64,000 nt of DNA from Bradyrhizobium sp. Ash2021 (GCF_031202265.1 NZ_CP100604.1:9034501-9098500), one strand, 5' to 3'. Shown: positions 34,426 to 44,169, numbered from the stretch's first letter. Notes: generated by a model from the sequence alone, not told the origin. Translations and numbers: made by a program.

Positions 34426-35490
34426 GTGGCGGAGAGTGAGAACATTGTTGCCGAGACCGCGGAGAAAATCTTCGCCGATCTCGCCGACGCGCAAACCATC
34501 AACAACGACAAGAAGGGTGCGTGGAGAGCACCGCTCTGGCAGGCGCTGACGGAAGCCGGATTGCCGCTGGCATGGGTGCCGGAGGATTGCGGCGGTTCCG
34601 GCGCAAGCCTGGCCGAGGGTTTTAGCGTCTTGAGCGCCGCCGGGCGTTCCGCTGTCGCCGTGCCGCTGGCCGAAACCATGCTGGCGGGCTGGCTCCTGGC
34701 GCAGGCCAAAATCTCTTCGCCCGAGGGCGAGATGACGGTGATACCGGCAAGCCCGAAGGATCGCATCACGCTCAATGCCGACGGCAGCCTGTCAGGCCGT
34801 GCCCGCGGCGTGCCCTTTGGCAAGGCTGCAAAACATATCGCAGTGCTGGCGAGCGGCAGCGGCGGCCTCTCGATCGCATTGGTCGAGGCCGGCAAATGCC
34901 GGATCGAGGCCGGGCTCAATCTCGGCGGCGATCACTCAGATACCGTGACGCTGGACAAGGTGCAGCCGGTCACGATCAAGCCGGCGCCGAAGGGTTTTGA
35001 CCAGAGCCAGCTGATGCTGATGGGCGGCGTCGTGCGCTCCTTACAGATCGCCGGCGCGCTGGAATCGATGCTGGAAATTTCCGTGCGCTATTCCAACGAG
35101 CGCGTCGCCTTCGAGAAGAAGATCTCGAAATTCCAGGCCGTGCAGCACAATCTGGCGCGACTTGCCGGCGAGTCCGCGGCGGCGCTGGCCGCGGCCACCT
35201 CGGCCGCGGACGCCATCGCCAACAGCACCGCGTTCAACGACGAAGTGTTCCTCGAAGCCGCGTCCGCCAAGATCCGCTGCGCGGAAGCGGCTGAAAAGGG
35301 CGGCGCCATCGCCCACCAGGTGCACGGCGCGATCGGCTTCACCATCGAGCACATCCTGCACCGCTATTCGCTGCGCGCACTGGCATGGCGCGACGATTTC
35401 GGCTCCGAGAGTTTTTGGGCGGTCGAGCTCGGCAAGCTCGTGGCCGACAGAGGCGCCGATGAATTGTGGCCGCTGGTGGCTTCGCGCTGA
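34426..35490 (+). CDS. acyl-CoA dehydrogenase family protein (first subunit)
   Basis: GTG 34426, with GGGGA upstream, starts a 354-residue protein of the acyl-CoA dehydrogenase fold: WVPEDCGGSGASLAEGF in the N-terminal domain and YSNERVAFEKKISKFQAVQH, AAEKGGAIAHQVHGAIGFTIEHILHRY in the C-terminal domain. The middle domain is reduced, as in partners of two-subunit dehydrogenases. It is 31 bases upstream of a second, longer acyl-CoA dehydrogenase, so a heteromer is likely, as in related steroid and alicyclic pathways. Confidence 0.88.
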   Translation: MAESENIVAETAEKIFADLADAQTINNDKKGAWRAPLWQALTEAGLPLAWVPEDCGGSGASLAEGFSVLSAAGRSAVAVPLAETMLAGWLLAQAKISSPEGEMTVIPASPKDRITLNADGSLSGRARGVPFGKAAKHIAVLASGSGGLSIALVEAGKCRIEAGLNLGGDHSDTVTLDKVQPVTIKPAPKGFDQSQLMLMGGVVRSLQIAGALESMLEISVRYSNERVAFEKKISKFQAVQHNLARLAGESAAALAAATSAADAIANSTAFNDEVFLEAASAKIRCAEAAEKGGAIAHQVHGAIGFTIEHILHRYSLRALAWRDDFGSESFWAVELGKLVADRGADELWPLVASR

Positions 35491-35521
35491 GATTCACGAA
35501 ATTTGGAAGTCGAGACCCATC

Positions 35522-36682
35522 ATGACCGCAGCCCTCCGTTTCGATCCGATCCGCCTGCCGCCCGAATGCGAAAAACTTCGCAAGGAAGTGCGCGCCTTCC
35601 TCGCCGAAGAAATCGCCGCCGGCACCTTCGATCCGCACAAGCCCAACCGCGAAGACACTGACGTGCCGGAATTTTCCCGCAAGGTCGGCGAGCGCGGCTG
35701 GCTCGGCATGACCTGGCCGAAGAAATATGGCGGCCATGAGCGCTCGTTCCTCGAGCGCTATGTGGTGACCGAGGAAATGCGCGTCGCCAACGCGCCGACC
35801 CGGCGCTTCTTCGTCGCCGACCGGCAGAGCGGCCCGGTGCTGCTCAAATACGCGCCTGAGCACGTCAAGATGGACATCCTGCCGCGCATCTGCCGCGGCG
35901 AGGTCTGCTTTGCGATCGGCATGAGCGAACCGAATTCCGGCTCCGATCTGTTCGCGGCGAAGACGCGCGCGACCAAGACCGACGGCGGCTATCTGATCAA
36001 CGGCACCAAGATCTGGACCTCGTCGGCGCATATCGCCGACTACATGATCGCGATCTTCCGGACCTCGCCGCCCACCAAGGAAAATCGCCGCCACGGCCTG
36101 ACCCAGTTCCTGGTCAAGATGAAGCAGCCGGGCATCCAGGTGAACCCGATCGGCCAGATCACCGGGCAATACGAATTCAACGAAGTGGTGTTTACCGACC
36201 ATTTCGTTCCCGACGATCATGTGCTCGGCGAAATCGACGGCGCCTGGAAGCAGGCGACCTCCGAGCTCGCCTATGAGCGCAGTGGCCCGGAGCGCTTCCT
36301 CGAAACCTATTACGTGCTGACCGAACTGGTCCGCGCGGTCGGCAAGAACCCGGATACCCGCAGCGCCGAAGGCATCGGCCGGCTGGTGGCGCAGTTGCAC
36401 ACCATGCGGCGGATGTCGGTCTCGGTCGCCGGCATGCTGCAGGCCGGCAAGGAGCCGGTGGTCGAAGCCTCCATCGTCAAGGACATCGGCACGGTGTGGG
36501 AGCAGCAATTGCCGCATCGGGTGCGCGACCTCGCTGCCTTCGTCGATGCGGATGCGACCAACCACGAGACGCTGGAAGATCAATTGTCGTTCGCCATCAA
36601 GACCGCGCCGAAACTGACGATCCAGGGCGGCACCACGGAAGTGCTGCGCGGCATAATCGCCCGTGGGCTCGGTTTGCGCTAG
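35522..36682 (+). CDS. acyl-CoA dehydrogenase (second subunit)
   Basis: The 386-residue flavoenzyme has the whole fold: EVRAFLAEEIAAGTF, WLGMTWPKKYGGHERS, CFAIGMSEPNSGSDLFAAKTRA (substrate/FAD loop), GYLINGTKIWTSSAHIADYMI, and the C-terminal KLTIQGGTTEVLRGIIARGLGLR. It lies between the first acyl-CoA dehydrogenase and an enoyl-CoA hydratase in one operon, giving the first two steps of a beta-oxidation-like route. The acyl substrate cannot be told. Confidence 0.92.
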   Translation: MTAALRFDPIRLPPECEKLRKEVRAFLAEEIAAGTFDPHKPNREDTDVPEFSRKVGERGWLGMTWPKKYGGHERSFLERYVVTEEMRVANAPTRRFFVADRQSGPVLLKYAPEHVKMDILPRICRGEVCFAIGMSEPNSGSDLFAAKTRATKTDGGYLINGTKIWTSSAHIADYMIAIFRTSPPTKENRRHGLTQFLVKMKQPGIQVNPIGQITGQYEFNEVVFTDHFVPDDHVLGEIDGAWKQATSELAYERSGPERFLETYYVLTELVRAVGKNPDTRSAEGIGRLVAQLHTMRRMSVSVAGMLQAGKEPVVEASIVKDIGTVWEQQLPHRVRDLAAFVDADATNHETLEDQLSFAIKTAPKLTIQGGTTEVLRGIIARGLGLR

Positions 36683-36723
36683 GCGCGCGGGCCCGGTTTG
36701 CGCTAATTCAACGAGGAAACCTC

Positions 36724-37524
36724 ATGACCAAATATACTGATATCGGCGTCGAGAAGCACGGCCACGTCGGCCTGATCGAAATCCGAAAACCCCCGCTGAA
36801 CTTCTTCGACGTCGCGCTGATCAACCAGATCGCCGATGCGCTGGAAGAATTCGACAAGGACATCGAGATCCGCGCCTCGGTGCTCGCCGCCCAAGGCAAG
36901 GCGTTCTGCGCCGGCGCCAATTTCGGTGACCCCGCGCGGCAGGAGCAGGAGGAGAAGGCCAAATCCGATCCGGCATCGAACCTGCCGATCAACCATCTCT
37001 ACGTCCAGGCCGTCCGCATCTTCCGCAACAAGAAGCCGATCGTCGCGGCCGTGCATGGCGCGGCCATCGGCGGCGGCCTCGGCCTTGCGGTATCGGCCGA
37101 CTTCCGCGTCACCTGCCCGGAAGCGCGCTTTGCCGCGAACTTTACAAAACTCGGTTTTCATCCGGGCTTCGGCCTGACGGCGACGCTTCCCGAACTGGTC
37201 GGCAAGAACAATGCGGAACTGATTTTCTACACCAGCCGCCGCGTCACCGGCGAAGAGGCGACGAGGATGGGCCTCGCCAATGTCTGCGTGCCGCAGGATC
37301 AGGTGCGCGCCGAAGCGATGAAGCTTGCAGCCGAGATCGCCGAATGCTCGCCGCTCGGCCTGATCTCGACCCGCGCCACCATGCGCGCCGGCCTCGCCGA
37401 CCGCGTGCTCGCCGCCACCAACCACGAACTCGTCGAGCAAACAAAACTGCGCGCGACCGAGGATTTCAAGGAAGGCGTCAAGGCCACCGCCGAGCGCCGC
37501 GTCGCGAATTTCCGCGGGCGGTGA
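36724..37524 (+). CDS. enoyl-CoA hydratase/isomerase family protein
   Basis: ATG 36724 (GAGGAAACCTC upstream) starts a 266-residue crotonase: RKPPLNFFDVALINQIADAL, KAFCAGANFGD (oxyanion hole), HGAAIGGGLGLAVSADFRV, KLGFHPGFGLTATLPELVG. The usual first Glu of hydratases lies where FHPGFG is seen, so hydratase activity is uncertain and another crotonase reaction is possible. Last gene of the three-gene operon. Confidence 0.9.
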   Translation: MTKYTDIGVEKHGHVGLIEIRKPPLNFFDVALINQIADALEEFDKDIEIRASVLAAQGKAFCAGANFGDPARQEQEEKAKSDPASNLPINHLYVQAVRIFRNKKPIVAAVHGAAIGGGLGLAVSADFRVTCPEARFAANFTKLGFHPGFGLTATLPELVGKNNAELIFYTSRRVTGEEATRMGLANVCVPQDQVRAEAMKLAAEIAECSPLGLISTRATMRAGLADRVLAATNHELVEQTKLRATEDFKEGVKATAERRVANFRGR

Positions 37525-37530
37525 GTTTTT

Positions 37531-37553
37531 ACTTCTCCCCTTGCGGGAGAAGT
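37531..37553 (+). terminator. hairpin after the acyl-CoA dehydrogenase operon
   Basis: ACTTCTCCC-CTTGC-GGGAGAAGT starts seven bases after the TGA. The T-run precedes rather than follows it, so its termination efficiency is uncertain; the same hairpin type occurs widely downstream of Bradyrhizobium genes. Confidence 0.5.
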
Positions 37554-37912
37554 GCCCCATAGGCGACCTCCAGCCGCCGTTCTTCAATGCGCCAATGCGA
37601 CGCTTCGGCTATGACGATATCCCCTACGTCAAACGACGTAGGGGAATAAGCTCGTTGTGCTCAATCGAACGGCATCGAGACACCTTGTTTGCGATCTCGT
37701 TTGACTGCTAAAGTGCTGGCGTTGGTGGGGTGTGCCCACATCATGGAATTTGCCGCAGCGATTGTTCGCATGGATAGATCGATGCTTTTCGCATCGTAGA
37801 GACCGCGGGACGTTTTTTGCCCCGCCTGGCCGACTTTTCTGAGACTCGCCTTTCTGAAACGCGCCGTTCCGATACTCGCAGACGACATTGATATTTGCGT
37901 GTGGAGAGTTTG
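37554..37912. other. intergenic region with a strong hairpin
   Basis: No gene is supported. TCCCCTACGTC-AAAC-GACGTAGGGGA (37620-37645) is a perfect 11-bp stem that may be a terminator for either flank. Confidence 0.55.
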
Positions 37913-40192
37913 ATGGCAGGCATCCTGTCCGGTCACATCGTGCTGGCTTCGGCCACCGAACGGGTGACACTGACGAGCACCACGAAGATCGCCACTTTTA
38001 CCGATACCGACCTCACGGATTTGTTCGGCGGCTTCACCGCGACCATCGACTGGGGCGATGGGACGACCTCGCCGGGCACGATCACGGGATCCAACGGGTC
38101 ATTTTCGGTGCTGGGCGGCCACAGCTATTCCGACGAAGGCAACTTCACGTTGAGCGCGACCATCGTTCGCGCCTCGGACAATGCAACCATCACCGACACT
38201 GGAAACATTGCCGTCGCCGAACACGATGTGCTGGCCGCCCAGGGTACGACGCTATTAGGCAACCCGGGGTCGCTTCTCAATAACGTAGCGGTCGCAACAT
38301 TTACCGACAGCGACACGGCGGCCGTGGCGGGCGACTTTCAGGCCATCGTCGACTGGGGCGACGGAACGGCCACGACGACGGGCACGATTACGGGATCCAA
38401 CGGGTCATTCGTGGTCCGCGACGGCCACATTTATGCGAGCGCGGGACAGGACACGATCACGGTGACGCTGGTGGACACAGCGCCCGGCTCCGCCAATACG
38501 GTCGCCATCGGCACCGCCAACATCGGCTTGGCCGCCCAGGTGTCGCTGACTTCGGCCACCGAGAAGGTGGCTACGGTGCCCGGCACGGTCGTCGCCAACA
38601 TTACCGACGGCAATCTGGCGGATCTGGCTGGTGGTTTCACCGCGGTCATCGATTGGGGCGACGGAACGACCTCACCAGGCACCGTCGTGGGGTCGAACGG
38701 ATCATTCTCGATCCTGGGTGGCGGGCACACCTACGCCGATGAAGGCGACTTCACGCTGACGACGACTCTCACCCGCGCCTCGGACAATACGGTCGTCACC
38801 AGCATCGGCGACGTCGCCGTCATCGAACACGACGTGCTGGCTGCCCAGGGCAAGACGATATCCGGCAATCCGGGGCAGGTTCTCAATAACGTCACGGTCG
38901 CAACATTCACCGATACCGACACCGCCGCACTGGCGAGCGACTTCCTCGCAACGATCGACTGGGGCGATGGAACGATCTCGGCGGGCACGATCACGGGCTC
39001 GAACGGCTCATTCGCGGTCATCGGCGGCGGCCACGCCTATGCGAACGCGGGGCAGGACACCATCACGGTGACGGTGACGGACCCCGCACCCGGCACCGCC
39101 ATCGTGAACACCACCGGCACTGCCACCATCGGATTGATCGGGCAGGAGGTGCTGAATTCGGCCACCGAGCGGGTGGCGCTGGCGCCCGGCACGGTGGTCG
39201 CGAGCTTTGTCGACGGCAATCTGGCGGATCTGCCTGGTGATTTCACCGCGATCATCAACTGGGGCGACGGGACGACCTCGGCGGGGTCGATCGTGGGATC
39301 GAACGGCGCGTTCTCGATCGAAGGCGGACACAGCTACGCCGATGAAGGCAGCTTCACGGTGACCGCGACCACCACCCGCATCTCGGACAATGCAAGCGTC
39401 ACCAGTTCGGGACCGGCCGCCGTCGCCGAACACGATGTTCTGGCCGGCCAGGGTACGACGCTAACCGCTGTCTCGGGGCAGCCGCTCGCCAACGCCACAG
39501 TCGCAACGTTCACCGACACCGACACGGCCGCCTTGGCGAGCGACTTCCTGGCAACGATCGACTGGGGCGACGGAACGACCTCGGCGGGCACGATCGCGGG
39601 ATCCAACGGATTATTCGCGGTCAGCGGCACCCACACCTATGCGACCACCGGGCAGGACACCATTACGGTAACGATGACGGACCCCGCACCCGGCACCGCC
39701 ATCGCGACCGCCAATTCGTTCCGTTTCGACCACGTCAATCAGCCCCCGGTGAACACCGTTCCAGGCCCGTTGAACACGTTCGCCCATGTCGAGCTCGATA
39801 TCACGGGACTGTCTGTCGCCGACCCCGACGCCACGACGCTGACCACCACGCTTCACGTCGATCACGGCACGCTGACACTCGCGTCCGTCGGCGGCGCCGC
39901 CGTCAGCGGCAGCGGGACCGGCACGGTGACGCTGGTCGGCAGTGTCGCGCAGATCGACGCCACGCTGGGTGCGGCGCATAACTTCGTCTATGTCGCCCAG
40001 ACTGGATTCGGCGGCACCGACACGCTGACCATGATCAGCAACGACGGCGGCAGCAGCGGAAGCGGCGGGCCGAAGACGGATACCGACACCGTGGCGATCC
40101 ACGTGGTGAGTGGGGCCGGCGGATACGCAGGCCTTCCGGTTCCGTCCGCAGAGTCTCCACTGCTGCACACCTCGGATTTCCATCTGTTGTGA
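37913..40192 (+). CDS. modular repeat protein with six PKD-like modules
   Basis: ATG 37913 (GGAGAG upstream) gives 759 residues without a signal peptide. Six modules of about 100 residues alternate between two types, each with a (I/V)xWGDGT core followed by G(T/S)ITGSNG or GSIVGSNG and a GH-Y beta motif; type A modules end DVLAAQGTT-like, type B in GQDTITVT. This is the PKD/IPT-like beta-sandwich pattern of surface proteins. A final cadherin-like domain (LDITGLSVADPDATTLTTTL, FVYVAQTGFGGTDTLTM) precedes a short tail. It may be an adhesin secreted without a signal peptide; no RTX repeats or secretion genes are near. Confidence 0.82.
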   Translation: MAGILSGHIVLASATERVTLTSTTKIATFTDTDLTDLFGGFTATIDWGDGTTSPGTITGSNGSFSVLGGHSYSDEGNFTLSATIVRASDNATITDTGNIAVAEHDVLAAQGTTLLGNPGSLLNNVAVATFTDSDTAAVAGDFQAIVDWGDGTATTTGTITGSNGSFVVRDGHIYASAGQDTITVTLVDTAPGSANTVAIGTANIGLAAQVSLTSATEKVATVPGTVVANITDGNLADLAGGFTAVIDWGDGTTSPGTVVGSNGSFSILGGGHTYADEGDFTLTTTLTRASDNTVVTSIGDVAVIEHDVLAAQGKTISGNPGQVLNNVTVATFTDTDTAALASDFLATIDWGDGTISAGTITGSNGSFAVIGGGHAYANAGQDTITVTVTDPAPGTAIVNTTGTATIGLIGQEVLNSATERVALAPGTVVASFVDGNLADLPGDFTAIINWGDGTTSAGSIVGSNGAFSIEGGHSYADEGSFTVTATTTRISDNASVTSSGPAAVAEHDVLAGQGTTLTAVSGQPLANATVATFTDTDTAALASDFLATIDWGDGTTSAGTIAGSNGLFAVSGTHTYATTGQDTITVTMTDPAPGTAIATANSFRFDHVNQPPVNTVPGPLNTFAHVELDITGLSVADPDATTLTTTLHVDHGTLTLASVGGAAVSGSGTGTVTLVGSVAQIDATLGAAHNFVYVAQTGFGGTDTLTMISNDGGSSGSGGPKTDTDTVAIHVVSGAGGYAGLPVPSAESPLLHTSDFHLL

Positions 40193-40203
40193 CGAGAAAA
40201 GGC

Positions 40204-40249
40204 GTCGTCCCCGCCCATATGCGCAATTGCGCATATGGGCCGGGACGAC
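40204..40249. terminator. 46-bp near-perfect palindrome between convergent genes
   Basis: One mismatch in 46 bases; the centre is GCGCAATTGCGC. It lies 11 bases after the repeat-protein stop and 3 bases before the stop of the opposing ligase gene, so it is suited as a two-way terminator. Confidence 0.75.
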
Positions 40250-40251
40250 AA

Positions 40252-42366
40252 CTACTTCCTTCCCACTACCAGCGCATCCACGATGGTCACGCCCTGGCCT
40301 TCCGGATGCACCAGCGCCGGATTGATCTCGATTTCCGAAATCTCCCCGGCGTGCTGCGCCGCAAGCAGCGAAATCTGCGAAATCAATTGCGCCAGCGCTG
40401 CAACGTCGGCCTTCGGCGCGCCGCGGAATCCATGGAGCAGCGGGGCCGCCTTCAGCGCATCCAGCATCGCGGACGCTCCCGCCGTACTCACCGGCGCCGG
40501 GCGATAGATCACATCCCTGAACAATTCGGTGGTGATGCCGCCAAGACCGACCATAATCATCGGACCGAAGGTTGCATCGAGCAGCGTGCCGACGATGATC
40601 TCGACGCCTTTTTTGGCCATCGGCCCGACCAGCACGCCCTGGATCGCGGCATTGGGCCGGTGGCGTTGCGCGCTGTCCAGCAGCGCCCCATAGGCGGTGA
40701 AGGTCTCGCCCTTGGTGGTGATATTGACGCGGACGCCGCCGACCTCGCTCTTGTGCGGGATGTCAGGCGACTGGATCTTCATGACCAGCGGAAGGCCCGC
40801 GCGCGCGATCGCGGCGTCGAGCCCGCTCCTCTCCGTCACCAGCACCTCGTCGGCCAAGGCAATGCCGGCGGCGCGCAGCAGCGACTTGCTGTCGAATTCG
40901 GACAGTACGGGCGATGTCAGAAAGCGTGCGAGATCGCGCGGCGGCAGCGCCGCAACATCCGCCGGCGGCGCCAGTTTGAATTTGGCGTAATCCACCGCCT
41001 GCCGCATTGCGACGCCGGCATGTGTTAATCCCGACAACACGACGGCGCCGGATTTCGCCAGCTCGCTGCGCGCGAAATGCGACGGCAGCGTGTAGGAATA
41101 GAACACGACCGGCTTGTTCTGCGCCGATAGCACCGGCTTCAGCTCCGCCTCCTTGAACGGCATCCGGATGTCGCTCGACAGCGACAGCACCACCAGGATG
41201 GCGTCGACCTCATCGGAGACGTCGAGCAGGTCGATGCTCCGCTGCAGGCCGCCGGAGTGTACGCCCTGGGCGGTGACATCGATCGGATTACCCGCCGCGC
41301 CATAGGACGGCAGCAGTTTTTTGATTTCGCCCTGGATCGACGATGACAGCTCCGGCACTTTCAGTCCCTGCATCGAGACCGCGTCCGCGCCCCAGATGCC
41401 GGCGCCACCGGACACGGTGAGAACCGCGACGCGGTCGCCCTTCGGCAGCGGATTGGTGGTCAGGACCGCGGCGATGGTCACGGCTTCGTCGAGATCGTTG
41501 GAAACGATGAAGCCGTATTTGGCGAACACCGCGTCATAGGCCGCCGACCAGCCGGCCATGCTGGCGGTGTGCGAGGCCGCCGCACGCTCGCCCGCACCGG
41601 AGCGGCCGACCTTGGTCACGATGACGGGCTTTCGCATTTCCGCCGCGCGCTTTGCCGCCGCGAGAAACTTGTCGACGTCGCGGATGCCCTCGATGAACAG
41701 CAGGATCACGTCGGTGGAAGCATCCTGCACCATGTAATCCAAAAACTCGCCGGCGCCGAGATCGCTCTCATTGCCGGCGCTGACGACGTAGCTCAGCGCG
41801 ACGCCGAGCGCCTTGGCGCGATGGTAGATCGCAAAGCCGATGCCGCCGCTTTGCGCGACGATGCCGATCCGCCTTTTGGTCGCGACCAGGTTTGGCGCAT
41901 CCGGCTTGACGTCGACGGTCGGGCTGAAGGTCGCCGCGACGCGCTGCACCTGGCTGTAAAACCCCTCGGCATTGGGACCGGAGATCCGCATGCCGGTCCT
42001 CTTCGCCAACGTCACGATGGCATCCTGCATCGCCGCGCTGTCGCCGCCCTCCTCCGCGAATCCGGACGAGATGATCACCGCGTTCCTGACACCGGCGGCA
42101 GCGCATTGCTCGAGCGCGCCGAGCACGGCGCGCGCCGGAATGATGACGACGGCAAGATCGATCGGCTGGGCGACATCCGCGATCGATCGGTAGCATTTCA
42201 GCCCATCGATATCGCCGTAGTTCGGATTGATCGGATAGAGCTTTCCGGAATAGTCGTTCTTGCGCAGCATCGACAACAGCCGTCCCGGAATCTTCTCCTG
42301 ATCGCGCGAGGCGCCGATCAGCGCGATGCTTTCGGGCGCGAAAAAACTGTCGAGCGGATGCGGCAT
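40252..42366 (-). CDS. acetate--CoA ligase (ADP-forming) family acyl-CoA synthetase
   Basis: From ATG 42366 the 704-residue protein has the fused alpha/beta architecture: CoA-binding domain (SIALIGASRDQEKIPGR, to residue ~130), ligase domains (GIVAQSGGIGFAIYHRAKALG, AVLTVSGGAGIWGADAV), and an ATP-grasp domain from about 480 (GLPLVMKIQSPDIPHKSEVGGVRVNI, FGPMIMVGLGGITTELFRDV). These enzymes make or cleave acyl-CoA with ATP/ADP. A role with the enoyl-CoA hydratase and VOC genes upstream is likely. The substrate acid is not known. Confidence 0.88.
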   Translation of the reverse strand: MPHPLDSFFAPESIALIGASRDQEKIPGRLLSMLRKNDYSGKLYPINPNYGDIDGLKCYRSIADVAQPIDLAVVIIPARAVLGALEQCAAAGVRNAVIISSGFAEEGGDSAAMQDAIVTLAKRTGMRISGPNAEGFYSQVQRVAATFSPTVDVKPDAPNLVATKRRIGIVAQSGGIGFAIYHRAKALGVALSYVVSAGNESDLGAGEFLDYMVQDASTDVILLFIEGIRDVDKFLAAAKRAAEMRKPVIVTKVGRSGAGERAAASHTASMAGWSAAYDAVFAKYGFIVSNDLDEAVTIAAVLTTNPLPKGDRVAVLTVSGGAGIWGADAVSMQGLKVPELSSSIQGEIKKLLPSYGAAGNPIDVTAQGVHSGGLQRSIDLLDVSDEVDAILVVLSLSSDIRMPFKEAELKPVLSAQNKPVVFYSYTLPSHFARSELAKSGAVVLSGLTHAGVAMRQAVDYAKFKLAPPADVAALPPRDLARFLTSPVLSEFDSKSLLRAAGIALADEVLVTERSGLDAAIARAGLPLVMKIQSPDIPHKSEVGGVRVNITTKGETFTAYGALLDSAQRHRPNAAIQGVLVGPMAKKGVEIIVGTLLDATFGPMIMVGLGGITTELFRDVIYRPAPVSTAGASAMLDALKAAPLLHGFRGAPKADVAALAQLISQISLLAAQHAGEISEIEINPALVHPEGQGVTIVDALVVGRK

Positions 42367-42408
42367 GCGGGGACTCTTATGATTAGCTAGTGCTGGGCTC
42401 TCAAGATC

Positions 42409-42564
42409 GTCATTGCGAGCCACCGGGTCGGCGCGAAGCGCCGCCCGATGACAGGCTCCGCGAAGCAATCCATCTCGCCACGCAAAGAAAGAATGGATTG
42501 CTTCGTCGCGGAGTTTATCATCGGGCCCGCCAAAAGGCGGGACCCGTTGGCTCCTCGCAATGAC
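42409..42564. repeat. REP-like repeat, family B, copy 1
   Basis: GTCATTGCGAGC at one end and GCTCCTCGCAATGAC at the other, with inner GCGAAGCAATCCAT / ATGGATTGCTTCG inverted repeats. Copy 2 is at 49397-49515. It separates the ligase gene from the VOC gene. Confidence 0.85.
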
Positions 42565-42574
42565 GGCAAAGGAC

Positions 42575-43339
42575 TCACGCCGCAAGCCGAAACATCACGC
42601 CGCAAAGCTCGAACCCGTCGCCCGACATTGCGCAGCCTCTGGCCTTGGCGGCGTCGCGCACCTTGGCGATATCGGCAACCCTGAATGTCAGTCCGCTCAT
42701 CAGATCGCTGGCGCCCTTCACAAAACGAAAACTGCAATTGGGCAGGTTCAGCTCGGGCTCGCCGCGCGCGTTCTTGCTCGCGGCAACGCCGATGATCTTG
42801 CCCCAATGCTCGGCCAATCCTTGGGGATCGGGACTCTGCATCTCGACGCCGGTCAGCGCCTGCGTCACGTCCTTGCGGATCGATCTCTGCCAATCGGGTC
42901 CAGCCGGCGGATAGGGCCCCAGAACATCGTCGCTGCCGGCAGTGTGGTTGAACTCGATGAAGGCGGCGCGGCAATCGCGCGGATGCAATTGCACGCCGTG
43001 ATAGGGCGCGTGCGTGATCACGTTCGCAGTGCGCACGCCCATCGCATTGGCGTGCTTGCCGCGTTCATCGGGATCGTCGCAGCAGAATATCGCCATGTAG
43101 CCGCCGCGGCCGCCGGTCTTCTCGATGAAGCGTCCCGCCGCGGTGCCGGGCTGGAACGGCGCCACCACTTCCAGCAAAATGGTGTCGACCGGCAGCAGCG
43201 CATTCTCGAGGCCATATTTGGCGACGTTGCCGTCGCGGTAGCAGACGTTGAGCCCCATGATCCCGGCGATATCCGAGATCACGGGCTCGAGCTGCGGCGC
43301 CACCAGGCAGATCTGCCGCAGCCTCATGTAGCCGGCCAT
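42575..43339 (-). CDS. VOC superfamily (glyoxalase-like domain) protein
   Basis: ATG 43339 gives 254 residues (an upstream TTG is possible), starting just after the TGA of the enoyl-CoA hydratase gene. The fold shows glyoxalase-type units: QICLVAPQLEPVISDIAGIMGL, YGLENALLPVDTILLEVVAPF, and FIEKTGGRGGYMAIFCCDDP, with a second half ending VRDAAKARGCAMSGDG. The family contains metal-dependent lyases and dioxygenases; no catalytic assignment is made. Confidence 0.83.
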   Translation of the reverse strand: MAGYMRLRQICLVAPQLEPVISDIAGIMGLNVCYRDGNVAKYGLENALLPVDTILLEVVAPFQPGTAAGRFIEKTGGRGGYMAIFCCDDPDERGKHANAMGVRTANVITHAPYHGVQLHPRDCRAAFIEFNHTAGSDDVLGPYPPAGPDWQRSIRKDVTQALTGVEMQSPDPQGLAEHWGKIIGVAASKNARGEPELNLPNCSFRFVKGASDLMSGLTFRVADIAKVRDAAKARGCAMSGDGFELCGVMFRLAA

Positions 43340-43341
43340 TT

Positions 43342-44136
43342 TCAATGACCTTGAAACGCGGGCTTGCGCTTTTCGACGAACGCTTTTGCGGCTTCCTTGT
43401 GGTCGTCGGTCTCGCCGGAACGCGAGTGATGGATCGCTTCGGCGTCAAAACACTCTTCCAGCGACATGGTTTCGGCGTTGTTGATGTTGCGCTTGATGTA
43501 GCCCAGCGTCACCGAGGGGCCTTGCGCCAGCGACATCGCCAGGTCATGCGCGGCCTCTTCGACTTCGGCGTCGGGGACGACCTTCGTCACTATCCCGAGG
43601 TTGTAGGCTTCCTGCGCTGATAGCACCGGCGAAGTCAGATAAAGCTCGCGCGCCTTGGCACTGCCGAGCAATTGGGTGAGGAAATAGGTGCCGCCGTAAT
43701 CGCCTGACAGCCCGACCTTGGCGAAGGCGGTGGTGATCTTGCAGGACGCGCTGGCTACGCGCAGATCGCAGGACAGCGCGATCGACAGCCCGGCGCCGGC
43801 CGCCGCGCCATCGACCTGTGCCACCACGGGCTTCGGCATCTGGTGCAGGATGCGCGAGACTTCCATGCCGCGGCGGAGATTAGCCATCTTGGCTTCGAAC
43901 GGCAACGGCGCCCGCCCCTCCGCCATCGATTTCACGTCGCCGCCGACGCAGAACGTGCCGCCGGCGCCCTTGAGCAACACCGCGCGCACCTCGTGATCCT
44001 CGGCCGCGCGCCGCGCCGCCTCGACCAGCCCGCGCGTCATGTCCGGATTGAGCGCGTTGCGCCGGTCGGGACGGTTCATGGTGATGGTGAGGAGGCCCTG
44101 GTCGAGTTTTTGGAGGACCATTTCGTTCTGGCTCAT
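43342..44136 (-). CDS. enoyl-CoA hydratase/isomerase family protein
   Basis: The 264-residue crotonase shows LTITMNRPDRRNALNPDMTRGL, GAGGTFCVGGDVKSMAEG (oxyanion loop), QVDGAAAGAGLSIALSCDLRVA and FAKVGLSGDYGGTYFLTQLLG. It has the end FVEKRKPAFQGH typical of the family. It is immediately upstream of, and translationally linked with, the VOC gene. Confidence 0.9.
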   Translation of the reverse strand: MSQNEMVLQKLDQGLLTITMNRPDRRNALNPDMTRGLVEAARRAAEDHEVRAVLLKGAGGTFCVGGDVKSMAEGRAPLPFEAKMANLRRGMEVSRILHQMPKPVVAQVDGAAAGAGLSIALSCDLRVASASCKITTAFAKVGLSGDYGGTYFLTQLLGSAKARELYLTSPVLSAQEAYNLGIVTKVVPDAEVEEAAHDLAMSLAQGPSVTLGYIKRNINNAETMSLEECFDAEAIHHSRSGETDDHKEAAKAFVEKRKPAFQGH

Positions 44137-44169
44137 GGAGTGTGGCTTTCTTTGTTATTGGTTGGCACC

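Noticed and set aside
35339..36583. 414-residue reverse-strand frame
   Set aside because: Antisense of the acyl-CoA dehydrogenase gene; no motifs.
37990..39700. Possible CRISPR-like repeats
   Set aside because: The periodic repeats are coding modules of about 300 bases in a protein gene, not short repeats with unique spacers. No CRISPR array was found in the window.
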